Part shown: positions 24,222 to 36,454 of the stretch, piece after piece
Layout: every line of letters starts with the position of its first letter
Position numbering within the stretch: position 1 is the stretch's first letter
Assembly: GCA_030549335.1 (NCBI GenBank)
Contig: CM060196.1
Location: 6,711,501 to 6,775,500, forward strand
Length of the DNA: 64,000 nt
DNA from: Pontederia crassipes
Taxonomy: Eukaryota; Streptophyta; Magnoliopsida; Commelinales; Pontederiaceae
Reading direction: 5' to 3'
Notes under the pieces: model-generated
The model's database searches: none
What the model was told of the DNA's origin: nothing
Seen by the model: only the letters and a program-made list of their open reading frames with translations
Position numbers and translations under genes: made by a program

Positions 24222-25352
24222 TAAAATAAATATATTTACCTTGTTAAATTTTATACAATTAATTCTAAGTATTAAAATATCACACTACAACAAAATTGGT
24301 ATTTAGGGACCAATCATATATAAGCCCCTAAAAGTATTTAGGACAAACATTTAATTTCTGTCTAACGCAAATATTGGTGCATAATTATTTTGACTGATTT
24401 GAAGGACCAACCATAACCTTGATCCCAAAGAATAGGTTATAGAAACTAATTTCTGGATTTCCCTTTGCATCTTAATTTTTGGATGGTTCATATTAATATA
24501 TAAAACTAATAAAAATTTAAAAAGTTGAGGGAGGACCACTCATCCACCCAGGCCTGTATGCATCTGCACGCTCACGTTCAACAGTAACTTTACCCCACCA
24601 TTCTCACCGAAAACATTAATGCTTTACTTCGTCTCGATGCATTATTGTTGATCCCTTCATCATTATCCAATGTTCTTAGTTTCTTTTAAGAAAAATCATA
24701 TTATACTTTCCCCAATACATATAAAAAATTAAAAGTAGGGCATAAACGGTGATAATGTATATACGTAGGAGCTACAGATCAAGAGCTCATGCATGAGCTA
24801 ATATACAGAAGCTACAGATCAAGAGTTCATGCATGACTTATCAGATCACACGGATTACATCCCTGAGCTAGTGAACATGCTCCATTACATATGTAGGGCT
24901 CATGTGCAAGCTAAAAGAAGATATGCTCAATGCCCATAGAATCTAAAATCAAACAGAGGTGAAACAAAGCAAGGAGCATCGTTGATGCATAATTTATTTC
25001 ACAAACAACAATTATTTCATGCGTTGCCTTGCACGGATATATGAAGGCGGCTCAGGAGATGTAGTACATGGGGTCGGGAAGCTTGAAGGTACGGTTGCCC
25101 TCCGGCGATCCCAAGATATCACTCCATTGATCCCCAATATTTCCCACAATCCTGTATCCTTCATCCACCAGTTTCTGCCTCTCGGCCGACTTGAACGCCA
25201 CTGCGGTGTCGTAGTGAGCATTGTTATCTCTGCAGTCACAAGTAGAAATCAGAACCAAAGAAACTTATTCAATCTTGAGGCCCCCCTACGTACATGCATG
25301 ATCGATCTTTCTGTCAACTTTACGTTTACGTGCAGAAGTTGCAAGAGCGGAT
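24222..25352. repeat. Inner palindrome arm (left) with CACTA-type end at 24283
   Basis: Inverted partner of 29452-30583, and from 24316 a direct copy of 1-1037. CACTACAACAAAATTGGT at 24283 is a CACTA-type terminus followed by TTAGGGACCAA-type motifs. The inverted homology extends about 60 bp outside this end. The arm stops abruptly at 25351-25352 inside intron 2 of copy A'. Confidence 0.85.
25052..25229 (-). pseudogene. Acid phosphatase copy A', exon 3 only
   Basis: Minus-strand exon 3 encodes the same residues as copies A and B from DNNAHYD to the LPDPMYYIS tail, with its acceptor site. Upstream, intron 2 runs only to 25352 and then joins B's distal 5' flank in opposite orientation. Exons 1 and 2, the HAD motif I and the promoter are absent, so it cannot make a phosphatase. 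Flanking substitutions (for example GCAAGAGCGG) are shared with B rather than with A. Confidence 0.92.
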
Positions 25353-27839
25353 CAACTTCTAAGAAGAGAGTAAAATAAAAGAGACATAAGAATTAGATAG
25401 ACTAATAAATCATTTTTCTATTTTATACCGTTTACGTTCAAATAATTTTAAAATATTAAAATAATATTTACTTATTTTATCAACTTCCTAAAATTCGTCA
25501 AATTCCACGTCTTTTGCATATCGATCGCACAAATCATCGAACTAGTAATATATAATAGGTAGAAATGTATATAGAATTCAAAATTACTTAACCTCAGTTG
25601 AATTAATAGTTAATATTATTATTCTTTTTCAGACTGCGGGAGGATCCGAAAATTATTAATTTCAGATAAATGATTAAACAAGAACTACGGATGTTATCCA
25701 ACTTGACAATTAATTGACTCCACTTGTCAATTGTGAACAGATCCAACAACTTTTTTGTCAATTGTCGTGTGTCCTTTTCAATCATTCCTCACACGAGAAC
25801 CCCGTTTCCTTTTTTGCATTCCTACAAGTCGGATTAGGTATTAAATTTCGTTGTCCCCTGGAAAAATAATCGAGGATTTGATCATATTAAATAAAATAAA
25901 TTATCAATATTTTTATACTCTCAAATAATTATTTTTCATTATGGTTACAACATTCGGATTCATGACATGGATATCTAATAGAAGAAATATCTTCTCGTAA
26001 AAAAAGTCTCCGCTGGAATTTGTGCCCAAAACTTCTATATCATGTTAAATTATATTGTTATATTTTGTAGAATTATTTATAAAAACCATTATGGTGCTCA
26101 AAACCATAATGGCACATATCATTCTAATAATAACATAATATTATTTATAAAAATTTATATATGTTAACTTTGTGTTCTAAGCATAACTAATTCTAATCAT
26201 ATTAGCATTGATAATATAATCCTAATGTATAAATACGTATTATATATGTTAACTTTGAGTCATAAACATAACTAATCCTACGACATTCACTTTGACCTCA
26301 ATTAAGATATATTTCTATTTTTCTTTTTAAAAACAAAGATATATGTCACATACCACATTCATAATATAACATTTTTTTGAGAAAAAACTAATATTTCATT
26401 ACTTTAAACATTTATTTTAAGCAAAATATAATTATTAAAGATTTATTTTACATGAAGGTAGTATGATATAGTTTACACATATTAAATGGTGAATTTAATT
26501 TTTCATGTGGTGTAATTTTTTTGGAAGTAAATAAATCATTTTATCATTCTTATTTACTTTAAAATAATTTTTTATAATTTAAAACATATAATTATTTATT
26601 TCTTTGGTCTCGAGTCTTAGCACTAGTATATATTAAATTATGATGATATAAATTGAAAATTGATGGGGCCTAAATTAATGTCACGATATGGATTAGAATA
26701 CAGGACCAATACCGATATTTTTTCAGTCTTGATGAAACCGGGTTGATTATCACGTCAGGTCCCGAAATCGGATTTATTATCACTTGCTTGATTTGTCTCA
26801 TTAGATTTCAAGCTGAGAGACAGAATTATAATAACTCCGTCCAAATTTTAAATTTCAACACAATATCATTTTAAAAAAGAACTGTCTTTAAATATTCTAT
26901 ATTATCGAATCGTAGAAATACTTCAACTTTGTTTCTATATATTTTTTTTGTTTTCTAAACGTGATAAATGAGCCCTTATTTCATGTAGACTTCAATTTTC
27001 TAGTAACTCGATAAAAATTAAAGGCGCGATCATGTACTTCCCGGTATCTTTAGTTGGGTACGTAATTGAGATATGATGACCATATATATGATCGCCTCTT
27101 GATAATGATGTGACCTAATATATTATTAGATATTGTTAAATCCCGAGTTATTAATAATAATCAACTGGTCAATTTAAAATGTCTATTTTTGTTTAAGCGG
27201 TGTCTACTTTTTATTTTATATACATGCAAAATTTATATTGTCAAGTAAAAAATATGTTTTCATCTACATCTAATATCTCTTGATTTGTTCAAAATTAAAC
27301 CTAAGGCATATGAAACATGAGAAATGTAATATTCTTACACATATATCAGATATTTTATTAATGAGATATATGGAGGTGTAAACTCAAAAAGAGTTTCATA
27401 GTTGGATTAATATTTAATGGCAGATGTTAATTGAGAATTGTGTAAACCGAAGATATATATCATTGATATATGAATCAATGATGATTTAAAATTTATTTTA
27501 AATTTACTTTAAAAAATATTTATTAAAAATCACACTATTAATTTTTCAATTAAGAATGAGTCCATTTGTATAGATCCATTTAAATTCACATATTCTTTTT
27601 TTCTCATTTAAATTATTTCATGATGTCACATCATACAATTAAAGTTATTTAACTTTTTATATTAAATTTCAATTCAACCATTGAACTACACATGTAAATG
27701 GTTTACACATGCATTTTTATCTTTATTATTATATCTCAGTTTATAATCATCAAGCCGAAGGGTGTTCTTGTATTTATATATCCGCGAGGGAAGAGGAGGT
27801 GAACAACAAGCTTCGGTCATCAGCTTGCGAGTCTCCAAG
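25353..27839. repeat. 5' flank of copy B (palindrome loop)
   Basis: Inverse of 2650-5143 with scattered substitutions and one-base indels. It is single-copy with respect to the large palindrome and forms most of its loop. Diverged relatives lie in the same orientation at 34070-35870 and 53230-53570. No gene was recognised in it. Confidence 0.85.
27771..27780 (+). promoter_or_regulatory. TATA box of copy B
   Basis: TATTTATATA lies 60 bp before the start codon at 27840, at the usual distance for a transcript starting near 27805. It is the same as in copy A and is replaced by TA microsatellites in C and D. Confidence 0.6.
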
Positions 27840-29752
27840 ATGGACCTAGCAGCTGCCCTCTGGTCGCTAGCAACGATGCTGTCATTTCTTTCCGGTGTCC
27901 AAACGACGACGACGCCGTCGTCGAACCATCTCCTCCTCCCCATAAACCACCTGCGACCGCGGTTCAGCTCCGCCGGCCACCAGCTCGCCGGCATCTCGTG
28001 CGCGAGCTGGCAGTTCGGCGTGGAGACCAACAACGTTCGGGACTGGGAGACGGTTCCTAGCAGGTGCGAGGGATACGTCGGCAACTACATGCTCGGGCAC
28101 CGGTACCGCAAGGACTCCGCCGTCGTCGTCGATGAGGCCATCGCCTACGCCAGTGGGCTGCAGCTGGGCAACGACGGGAAGGACGTTTGGGTCTTTGACG
28201 TCGACGAGACCACGCTCTCCAACCTCCCTTACTACGCCGCCAATGGATTTGGGTACACGCACACTCTCTCTCTCTCCCTGCCTGGTGCTGACTGCTGACC
28301 ATATGACTCGTTTCTCGTGAAGCTCGTGACTGGACCGGGGTCCGATGAGTGATCAAATTGAGCGAGGATTAGAAAATCCCAAACAGAATTTATTTAATTT
28401 TATTCCACAGAAAAATATGTAATTTTAATTTTATATTTTATTAAAAATATATAAAATTACTTAAGCATTCGAAAAACTTTTTTAATCATTAAATAGAATA
28501 ATATTAAATAATAATATTTATAATAAATAATATAAAAAGTAAAAAAATAAAAATGATAGAGCCATCTGAATCGAGTTGGGTTAGATTTATCTCTTAAAAA
28601 ATGTTCAATTCCACCCAATTCGTGAAGATCACTATCGAACAGGATGATTCATGTGTACTTCTAGCTTTAGATTGGAACAGATGTGTGCGAAGCTGTGCAA
28701 TTAATAATTTGAACCATAAAATATGAAAGGTTAGTGACATGGTTTTGGATTTTTCCATGAAAGTCAAGCTCAAGGATCGATTCGTACAAATGAATAAATG
28801 AGTAAAACTGAGCTGCTCCGAGACAACAATTTTTTTTTTAAAACTTGAAACTCAAAGTTGCAACTTAATTAATGTATTGAACCCATTTAAATTCACACTA
28901 TTTTCAGAAGTAATAAAACATATTTTAATAGAAATTCTGATTGAAGAACCAATCCAATTGACTGATCAATTTGCTTACCGATCGGATTTTAAAAGCATCG
29001 CTTATTATGTTGCAGCTGGTACAACTGTACTGCAAAGAACAAGGAGAAGACATTTATTCTTACTCCTCTTTTTTCCCTTGTTATATGTCAAGCAATGATC
29101 GAAATTGCTTTGCATGCATGTGCGCAGTGCGACAACTTTCAACTACACGGCGTACCAGCAGTGGCTGGCTGAGAAGCGCGCACCCCAACTGCCGGAGACC
29201 ATGCGGCTCTACAAGACGGTAATGTCCCTTGGCATCAGACCCGTCATTCTGACAGGTCGACGTGAGAGGACAAGAGAATCCACGGCTGCCAACCTCGAAT
29301 GGGCAGGATACACCAACTATGAGAAGCTCTTGCTCAAGTAATTCAGACACGCATGCATGAATGAACCCTTCTACTTCCAGTCAATTATATACATTTTGCA
29401 GCTTCCAAATAAGTTCTCCCAACTTCCTCCTCCTCTCTGATTTGTTTCTGCATCCGCTCTTGCAACTTCTGCACGTAAACGTAAAGTTGACAGAAAGATC
29501 GATCATGCATGTACGCAGGGGGGCCTCAAGATTGAATAAGTTTCTTTGGTTCTGATTTCTACTTGTGATTGCAGAGATAACAATGCTCACTACGACACCG
29601 CAGTGGCGTTCAAGTCGGCCGAGAGGCAGAAACTGGTGGATGAAGGATACAGGATTGTGGGAAATATTGGGGATCAATGGAGTGATATCTTGGGATCGCC
29701 GGAGGGCAACCGTACCTTCAAGCTTCCCGACCCCATGTACTACATCTCCTGA
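27840..29752 (+). CDS. Secreted HAD-family acid phosphatase, copy B (intact, 3 exons)
   Basis: Exons 27840-28252, 29128-29337 and 29575-29752 (413, 210 and 178 bp) give 266 residues identical to copy A, in opposite orientation. Introns begin GT and end AG; intron 1 has the less usual donor GG|GTACAC. The protein has a signal peptide (1-22), DVDET motif I (D120, D122), motif II T180 and motif IV D241/D245. The nucleophile aspartate is kept, unlike in some storage-protein relatives such as soybean VSP, so catalysis is expected. A likely role is extracellular or vacuolar phosphate release, a family-level inference. The gene sits in the loop and right arm of the palindrome. Its exon 3 and 3' flank pair with copy A' 4.1 kb upstream, so a long transcript could fold back. 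An AATAAA signal lies near 29806. Confidence 0.94.
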
Positions 29753-30583
29753 GCCGCCTTCATATATCCGTGCAAGGCAACGCATGAAATAATTGTTGTT
29801 TGTGAAATAAATTATGCATCATCGATGCTCCTTGCTTTGTTTCACCTCTGTTTGATTTTAGACTCTATGGGCATTGAGCATATCTTCTTTTAGCTTGCAC
29901 ATGAGCCCTACATATGTAATGGAGCATGTTCACTAGCTCAGGGATGTAATCCGTGTGATCTGATAAGTCATGCATGAACTCTTGATCTGTAGCTTCTGTA
30001 TATTAGCTCATGCATGAGCTCTTGATCTGTAGCTCCTACGTATATATATTATCACCGTTTATGCCCTACTTTTAATTTTTTATATGTATTGGGGAAAGTA
30101 TAATATGATTTTTCTTAAAAGAAACTAAGAACATTGGATAATGATGAAGGGATCAACAATAATGCATCGAGACGAAGTAAAGCATTAATGTTTTCGGTGA
30201 GAATGGTGGGGTAAAGTTACTGTTGAACGTGAGCGTGCAGATGCATACAGGCCTGGGTGGATGAGTGGTCCTCCCTCAACTTTTTAAATTTTTATTAGTT
30301 TTATATATTAATATGAACCATCCAAAAATTAAGATGCAAAGGGAAATCCAGAAATTAGTTTCTATAACCTATTATTTGGGATCAAGGTTATGGTTGGTCC
30401 TTCAAATCAGTCAAAATAATTATGCACCAATATTTGCGTTAGACAGAAATTAAATGTTTGTCCTAAATACTTTTAGGGGCTTATATATGATTGGTCCCTA
30501 AATACCAATTTTGTTGTAGTGTGATATTTTAATGCTTAGAATTAATTGTATAAAATTTAACAAGGTAAATATATTTATTTTAA
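29452..30583. repeat. Inner palindrome arm (right) with CACTA-type end at 30521
   Basis: Inverted partner of 24222-25352, spanning part of intron 2, exon 3 and the 3' flank of copy B, then ...ATTTTGTTGTAGTG ending at 30521. Beyond it, TGATATTTTAATGCTTAGAA is the complement of the sequence outside the left end. At about 30584 it joins the broken Pack-MULE. Confidence 0.85.
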
Positions 30584-31382
30584 TACGGAGGCGGGGCTTG
30601 AAGAGGAGGGAGAAGGACGGGGAGCCGCAGCGGGCTCTGGCTCCGACGAGGTTGAACTCGATGGATATGGCGAAGGGGGCTCGGAGCGGGGAGCGAGGGG
30701 ACCCGCGTCGGACTTGAGAGTGAGGGAGAAGGGGTTGGAGGCGTCATTTGGATGGTAGGAGAGGCGCATTGATGGCTCGGACTGGAAGGCGGTGGCGAGG
30801 TTGAGGCGCAATTCGCGGGCATCGTCTTCGGAGGCGACGATTCCAAAGAGAAAAGGAAGGCCGAGGACGCTGATGGGAACTTTCACGCGCACCAACAACA
30901 GTCGATTCTCTCAGAAATTGATCGAAGCCTTCATGGAAGCAAGTGAGGGATCGATCGATAGGGTTTGGAGGTCGCCGGCTGCGAAAGCCAAGAAGCCCTA
31001 AGCCCCCCAACTCCGATTCTTATCTCCCTCGCGTGCAACGAGGGAGAAGGGGGGGCCGATGCCCCCCTGAGCGAGCTCGCCGCCAACGAGGGCGAAGGGT
31101 CTCCCCCCTTTCGCTCCGGCAACACGAAAGGGGGAAGCCCCTGTCGTGTTTTTTTAATTATTTTGATTATACATTATTTTAAGAAAAAATAGACTAACAC
31201 TTGGAACAATGGTATAATGAACTTTTTACAAATGCGAAAAATAAAAAATAAGTTGACGGAATTGGACGGAATGATCATATTGAAAAATCGCGATAGTTTA
31301 GGTATCCAAAAAATGAAGTTTGTAGTTTGAGATTCGACGTAGAAAATCGCGATAGTTTAAGAGTGATTAGGGGAAATAACCC
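30584..31382 (-). mobile_element. Pack-MULE-like element, right-arm copy (half deleted)
   Basis: Inverse of 22538-23325. The outer TIR is complete (ends ...GGGGAAATAACCC at 31382), but the inner part of the captured fragment, the inner TIR and about 620 bp of spacer are gone. The deletion is about 0.9 kb relative to the left arm. The captured fragment, read on the minus strand from about 30934, has a TGA eight codons in and an extra frame disturbance near 30710, so it is more damaged than the left copy. Confidence 0.8.
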
Positions 31383-32612
31383 TATTGTTTTTCCCACGTT
31401 TGTCCAAAAAAATGATCACAAAAAGTGTGAAGACAACTTAATTAAAAAGGAACGCGACAAATATACAATTCGATATAAGATTGGAGTGAGTGCATGCGCA
31501 ATTCTTTAGATATACTATATGTGTTTGAAATTTAAATTCCTTAAGAGACATATGACATCTGATTTAAATTTAAATTCCTAACTAAATTTAATCATAGTCC
31601 AAAGTCTTATATTATCCCCTTTTATTATTTAGATAAAATAAAAATATTATTTCACATATTATTTTATTCATGAAAAATCTAGGCGTCACTATACCTCACT
31701 CGTGTCATAATGAAAAATAATGTTACAAATTTGCATGCATTATTTGTACTCTTTTCAAATTTAACTTTTTTCCTCTTTTTATTTCTCCCCCACAAAAATC
31801 CTAATGAAAGGTGATCTTACACATTTTGTAAGCATTATTTTTGTATCTTTCCCAATTGCTTTTTCCCCCTCTTTTTTTTCTCCACCACAAGTTCCTACTT
31901 TCATTAAACATATGGAGCTTACATCTTTGCAAAAAGTTTTCATTGAAGGTATATCCATAATTTCAGTTAATTCTATATCCCGACAAGGCTACAAGAAAAC
32001 CTAAAATTTGTCACAAATATTTTCTTTCTTTGCAATTTAAGAAGAATTCGGAGGCGGATAAAAACACCCTTCCAATTAGCAACGACAAAATTATCCTTGG
32101 AAAATTATTTATTGATTGCTCATTCTTCTTCGGTAATTGCGATGGGACAAAACATATTAAAAGTTTTGATGATTGCAATTATTAGAACTTTCCATGGCTT
32201 CCATGACTCCTATCATCAATATTTGAATTTATTATAAGATATATTATATTACTTTATCGTCAAATAGTGGTGTTAGTATTAATATTTTAATATTAAGATC
32301 GTAAAAAATTCTAACAGCTTCTAGCGATGTTATTATAATATATTATATTATTGTATAATAAAATTGTAGTTTTAGTATTAATATTTTAATATTAAACTTT
32401 TTTATGATTGAAACTGACAAAAGTTTTGACGATTTCGATGTGACAATTTGAATTTATTATAAAATATATTATATTATTATATAGGAATTTAACGAGGGTG
32501 CTTCTAATTTAAGTTGGGAGCACTCTACTCCAACTATAATAGTCATTGGATCTAGATTCAACGGCTGAAAAATCACGTATGATTCCATTCGTTGGATCTA
32601 GATCCGATGATG
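31383..32612. other. AT-rich palindrome arm, no gene
   Basis: Inverse of about 21315-22537 with scattered substitutions. The frame at 31804-32004 is the complement-strand partner of other tiny frames on the left arm and shows no protein family features. Confidence 0.65.
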
Positions 32613-32707
32613 CAGATCTATTTTTTCTCTCGCGCGAATCGTTTTTAACCTCTCGTGTGATGGCTGACTTCAACGCCTATGAACAAGGCGATGAGGGCTA
32701 ACGAACG

Positions 32708-32781
<74 letters not shown>

Positions 32782-34069
32782 TAGTTATATTAACTAAATA
32801 AATATTTATTAAAATGCCATATAATTCTTAGCAAGGTTATCAATATTTCAATGTATATTTTAACATTTTATAATTTTACGATCTTACTATCCCTAATCAA
32901 TCTCGAACTTTCCTTCAGGGATCTGTTCGATCTTAATTTTGATCATATGATCTTATAATTTTATACAATCCAATATGATTATGTATTTTTAATATAATCA
33001 TTTAAATATTAATAAATTATTTATTTATAATAATAAATATTAATTCCATAAATATATAATTTAGATGGAATTAAATATATTTTCTTTATTTTTAGTATGT
33101 ATTGATATAATTTTGCTTAAAAATCAATAAAAATATGACTAAGTGAGGTGTAATTTAATATTTAAATGTAATAAGTTAATGAAAAGGATATTTATTTGTT
33201 TATATTATTAATAGGTAAGATCTTACGATTCTCGATTCAATTTTATGACCCATATGATTTTTATGTAATATCATGATACAATATAGAATTAGATTTATAG
33301 TATAATGGATTATTAAAAGATATTAAAATTCATAAAAATGAGCATAACATGTACAATATTAAAAAATAGTTAAATCAAATTTTTTTGTTCATTATGTTTA
33401 CTTTTTATTTAAATAAATAAATTTATACCAATATCATAGGATCTTAAGATCTGACTATACATTGGATATGTGTTGGATCACAATCATTTTGTCTTCAAAA
33501 GATTATCCTAAAATCTTACTATCCAAATTGAGATGACCAATCATTTTTCTCTTCATTGTAGAAACGAAGTTCTTTTCGTGATGGCTCAAATATTATGATG
33601 TGTTACCACTGGACAGTGATCTATCGGTAGATATTTTATTACGGTATAAGACAATTTTTTATGTAACTTTGAGGGAAATTTTCTACATTTCACTTATTTC
33701 ATTTCTGTAATTCTGAATTTTTAGATAAACCCAACAAAGACACGGGTAAATAAAATTACCTTTTATTTAATCTTATCTTATTAATTCGTTGGTCCATGTC
33801 TTTTTTATTTTTGTATATTATTATGGACCATGAAATTAAGACTATCGACTTCATTAAAATATACATAATCATCAAATTAATTTAAACATGCGTTGTAAGA
33901 TTTCTATATCTTCGTGCTCTTATATGGCACACAGAAGAATATGTGCACACTTTTAATTTTCCCAATTCAATCCAACCCAGTTACTTTTTCTTATCTTTAT
34001 CAAATTGATAATAATGGGACCTCATATCCCATCAACTTAAATAATTTGACGTTTTTTTGTCACATACTG
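32613..34069. other. Right-arm-only AT-rich stretch
   Basis: No partner in the left arm. Apart from a TAA microsatellite, I see only AT-rich DNA with short ATTAATAAA-type runs and no gene or element ends. Confidence 0.55.
32708..32781. repeat. TAA microsatellite, about 24 units
   Basis: Uninterrupted (TAA)n over about 73 bp. It is absent from the left arm because the whole segment is absent there. Confidence 0.95.
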
Positions 34070-35870
34070 GTGGGAGAGAGACTGGAAAATTATTAATTTC
34101 AAATAAATGATTGAACATACTGGTGGGAGCTTAAATAATTGAATGAAATGAATCTTCCTCCATCATTTAAGTAAAATCTCGACTCCGTGTTTTTGAATGT
34201 AAACAATTTATATTAGAAGTCTCACATAATCAAGTTAGTTGAATGGATATTTAATTTATGAATAATATATTTTTTAAACATTCCACGAGTTTGTGATCAA
34301 CATCATTTTTTCGCTACCAAAAAAAACGAGTGAAGCATAATTATTTTAATACACCTTAAATTTTGATCGCGATTGGTTCGATTGGACCAGATGTGACCCA
34401 ATATAACAATTGATTGACGCGACTGGTCCTGCCGTAAAAGCAAAAATAAATAAATAAATCAATTGAACACAATATGTGGACGAATTTAGATTTAACAATT
34501 AAAATCCTTGCTGGAGGACCTGAAACCAAGAAATAAATCAATGATAGGTGCCTCGGTTTTTCTCGGATGAAAAAAAAAATTGAGCACCAATTTGTAACCC
34601 CAATAATTCTTTTGTCAATTGCATTTGTCAATTTCAAATCAAAGGATTCGACCACGTTTCCATTTTTTTCATTCCTACACGTCGCATTCGGCACTTAGCT
34701 TCCTTATCCCCTGCAAAAGAACCCGGGATTCGGCCATATTAAATAGAATACATTATCAATAGTTTTATAATTCTAAATAATATTATCATTATGTTTACAA
34801 TATTTCTGATTCATGGCACGAATAACTAACAGAAGAAATATATTTTCGTTGAAAAGTTCGGGCAGGCATTTGAGCTCAAAATTTATATATCATGTTAAAA
34901 TACATATATGTCACTAAAAAGTAATAATACTATATTTATAATCTTAATGGATCACTCCACCAATGAAAAATGAGAAAAAAAAGGATGTAGTCTTCGGTTT
35001 TAGAAGAGGGCATATTAAAAAAGGATTAACGGAGGAAAAGAATGCCTTTAGACCTCGCGCAACCGTGTGATTTAATTCACATATGTCGTGTAATTATTGG
35101 TTATAGAACATATCCATTCATTCTGATTTTTTTTTCTCGAAATGTCTTTTACTAATTAAATAAACGTGGCATTATTTATCAAGCTCATTAGTAAATTTTA
35201 ATCCAGTGTTGGTGATTCCCCTTATTTCATCATATTTCCGAATAATACAAAAGAGTACGTGCATGGTGATATAGGCCGTCTTTTGCAAAAGTAAAACATG
35301 TAATCCATTAATTCATGAATCATCTTTTTCTATAATACATTTATCATTATATTTTATGCCTTAATGATCTCATCATGCTACAATTATGCTATTTTGTTAT
35401 ATTTAATCTAATAAAAAGTATATTTTTTTTAAATATATCTTGGATTATGATCACGTGGATAAAAAATGATGGGACATAAATTAATGTCATGATACGTGTT
35501 AGAAAACAGGACCAAGGGCGATATTTTTTTCGTCACGATGAAAACGAAATATTATCAATTTATCTCATTAAATATCTGGTTGAGAGACGAACTATAATAA
35601 TTCGGTCCAAATTTAAAATTCGAACTCAATATTATTTAAAAAGATTGGTCTTTAACTATTATATGTTCTCGAATTGTAGAAATAACTCGACTTTCTCTAT
35701 TTTGTTTTATCTAAAAGATAAAACGAGCACTTATTTAATGTAAACATCAAATTTTCTAATGATTGGAGAGAAAAATAATTTTACTTTGAGGTAAAATTAA
35801 AGACGCGATTAAGTAATTTTCTCGGGATGTTTCGATAGGTACGTAACTGAGTTATTATATACCTTGGCCC
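34070..35870 (+). repeat. Diverged copy of the acid phosphatase 5' flank
   Basis: Collinear, same-orientation similarity to B's upstream region. GAAAATTATTAATTTCA near 34083 matches 25646. 34590-34920 matches 25720-26050 (TTTGTCAATTGC, CATTCCTACA, CATGTTAAA). 35430-35870 matches 26640-27080 (AACAGGACCAA, CACTTATTTAATGTA, GGTACGTAACTGAG). It is interrupted by 34980-35425, which has left-arm homology instead. It lies on the 5' side of copy D, so B and D probably share this flank by descent, with later insertions separating it from D. Confidence 0.7.
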
Positions 35871-36224
35871 TTCTTCTCCGATTGTCATTATATATATAAT
35901 GTGGCAAACGATTTTACACATATTTTTTTATTTTTTGATATTTTTTTATTAATAATTTACATCATTCGATGATAATAAAAATGTAAATTAAATAATCAAT
36001 AATAATTATATTCATCAATTTTAAATTTTTACGAACTTATGCACATTATTATTCTTTATAACATATAATCATTTTTTATAACTTTTTACGTTCTAAAATT
36101 ATTTATTTATTATCAATGATAATCTAAATTATTAATATAAAAAAATATTGAAAATAAAAAGGAAAGTACGTGAAAAGAAGCTTGACGCATACTTCACTTG
36201 GAAAATCCTGAATATATGGAAAAT

Positions 36225-36273
<49 letters not shown>

Positions 36274-36454
36274 GTGATCATATATATATATATAATATGA
36301 TATTATTGTTAAATGCCGAGTTATTAATAATAACCAACAGCTAGTCAATGTCTCTTTTTTTATGCAATGTCAAGACTTCTTTTATACGTAGACGCATCAA
36401 ACTGCGTATTGCCAAGTCAAAAACGCATTTTCGTTTATGTATCTTTTTTACGGA
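35871..36454. other. AT-rich arm sequence with TA run
   Basis: Inverse of about 20400-20880. It includes a TA repeat at 36227-36270, longer than its left-arm counterpart. No gene. Confidence 0.6.

Noticed and set aside
24283-30521. A complete CACTA transposon carrying gene B
   Set aside because: Ends fit, but inverted homology continues outside both ends and the flanking triplets are complements rather than direct repeats. A duplicated single end explains it better.
33914-34694. Small frames in the right-arm-only segment
   Set aside because: AT-rich chance frames; parts align with the non-coding 5' flank of gene B.
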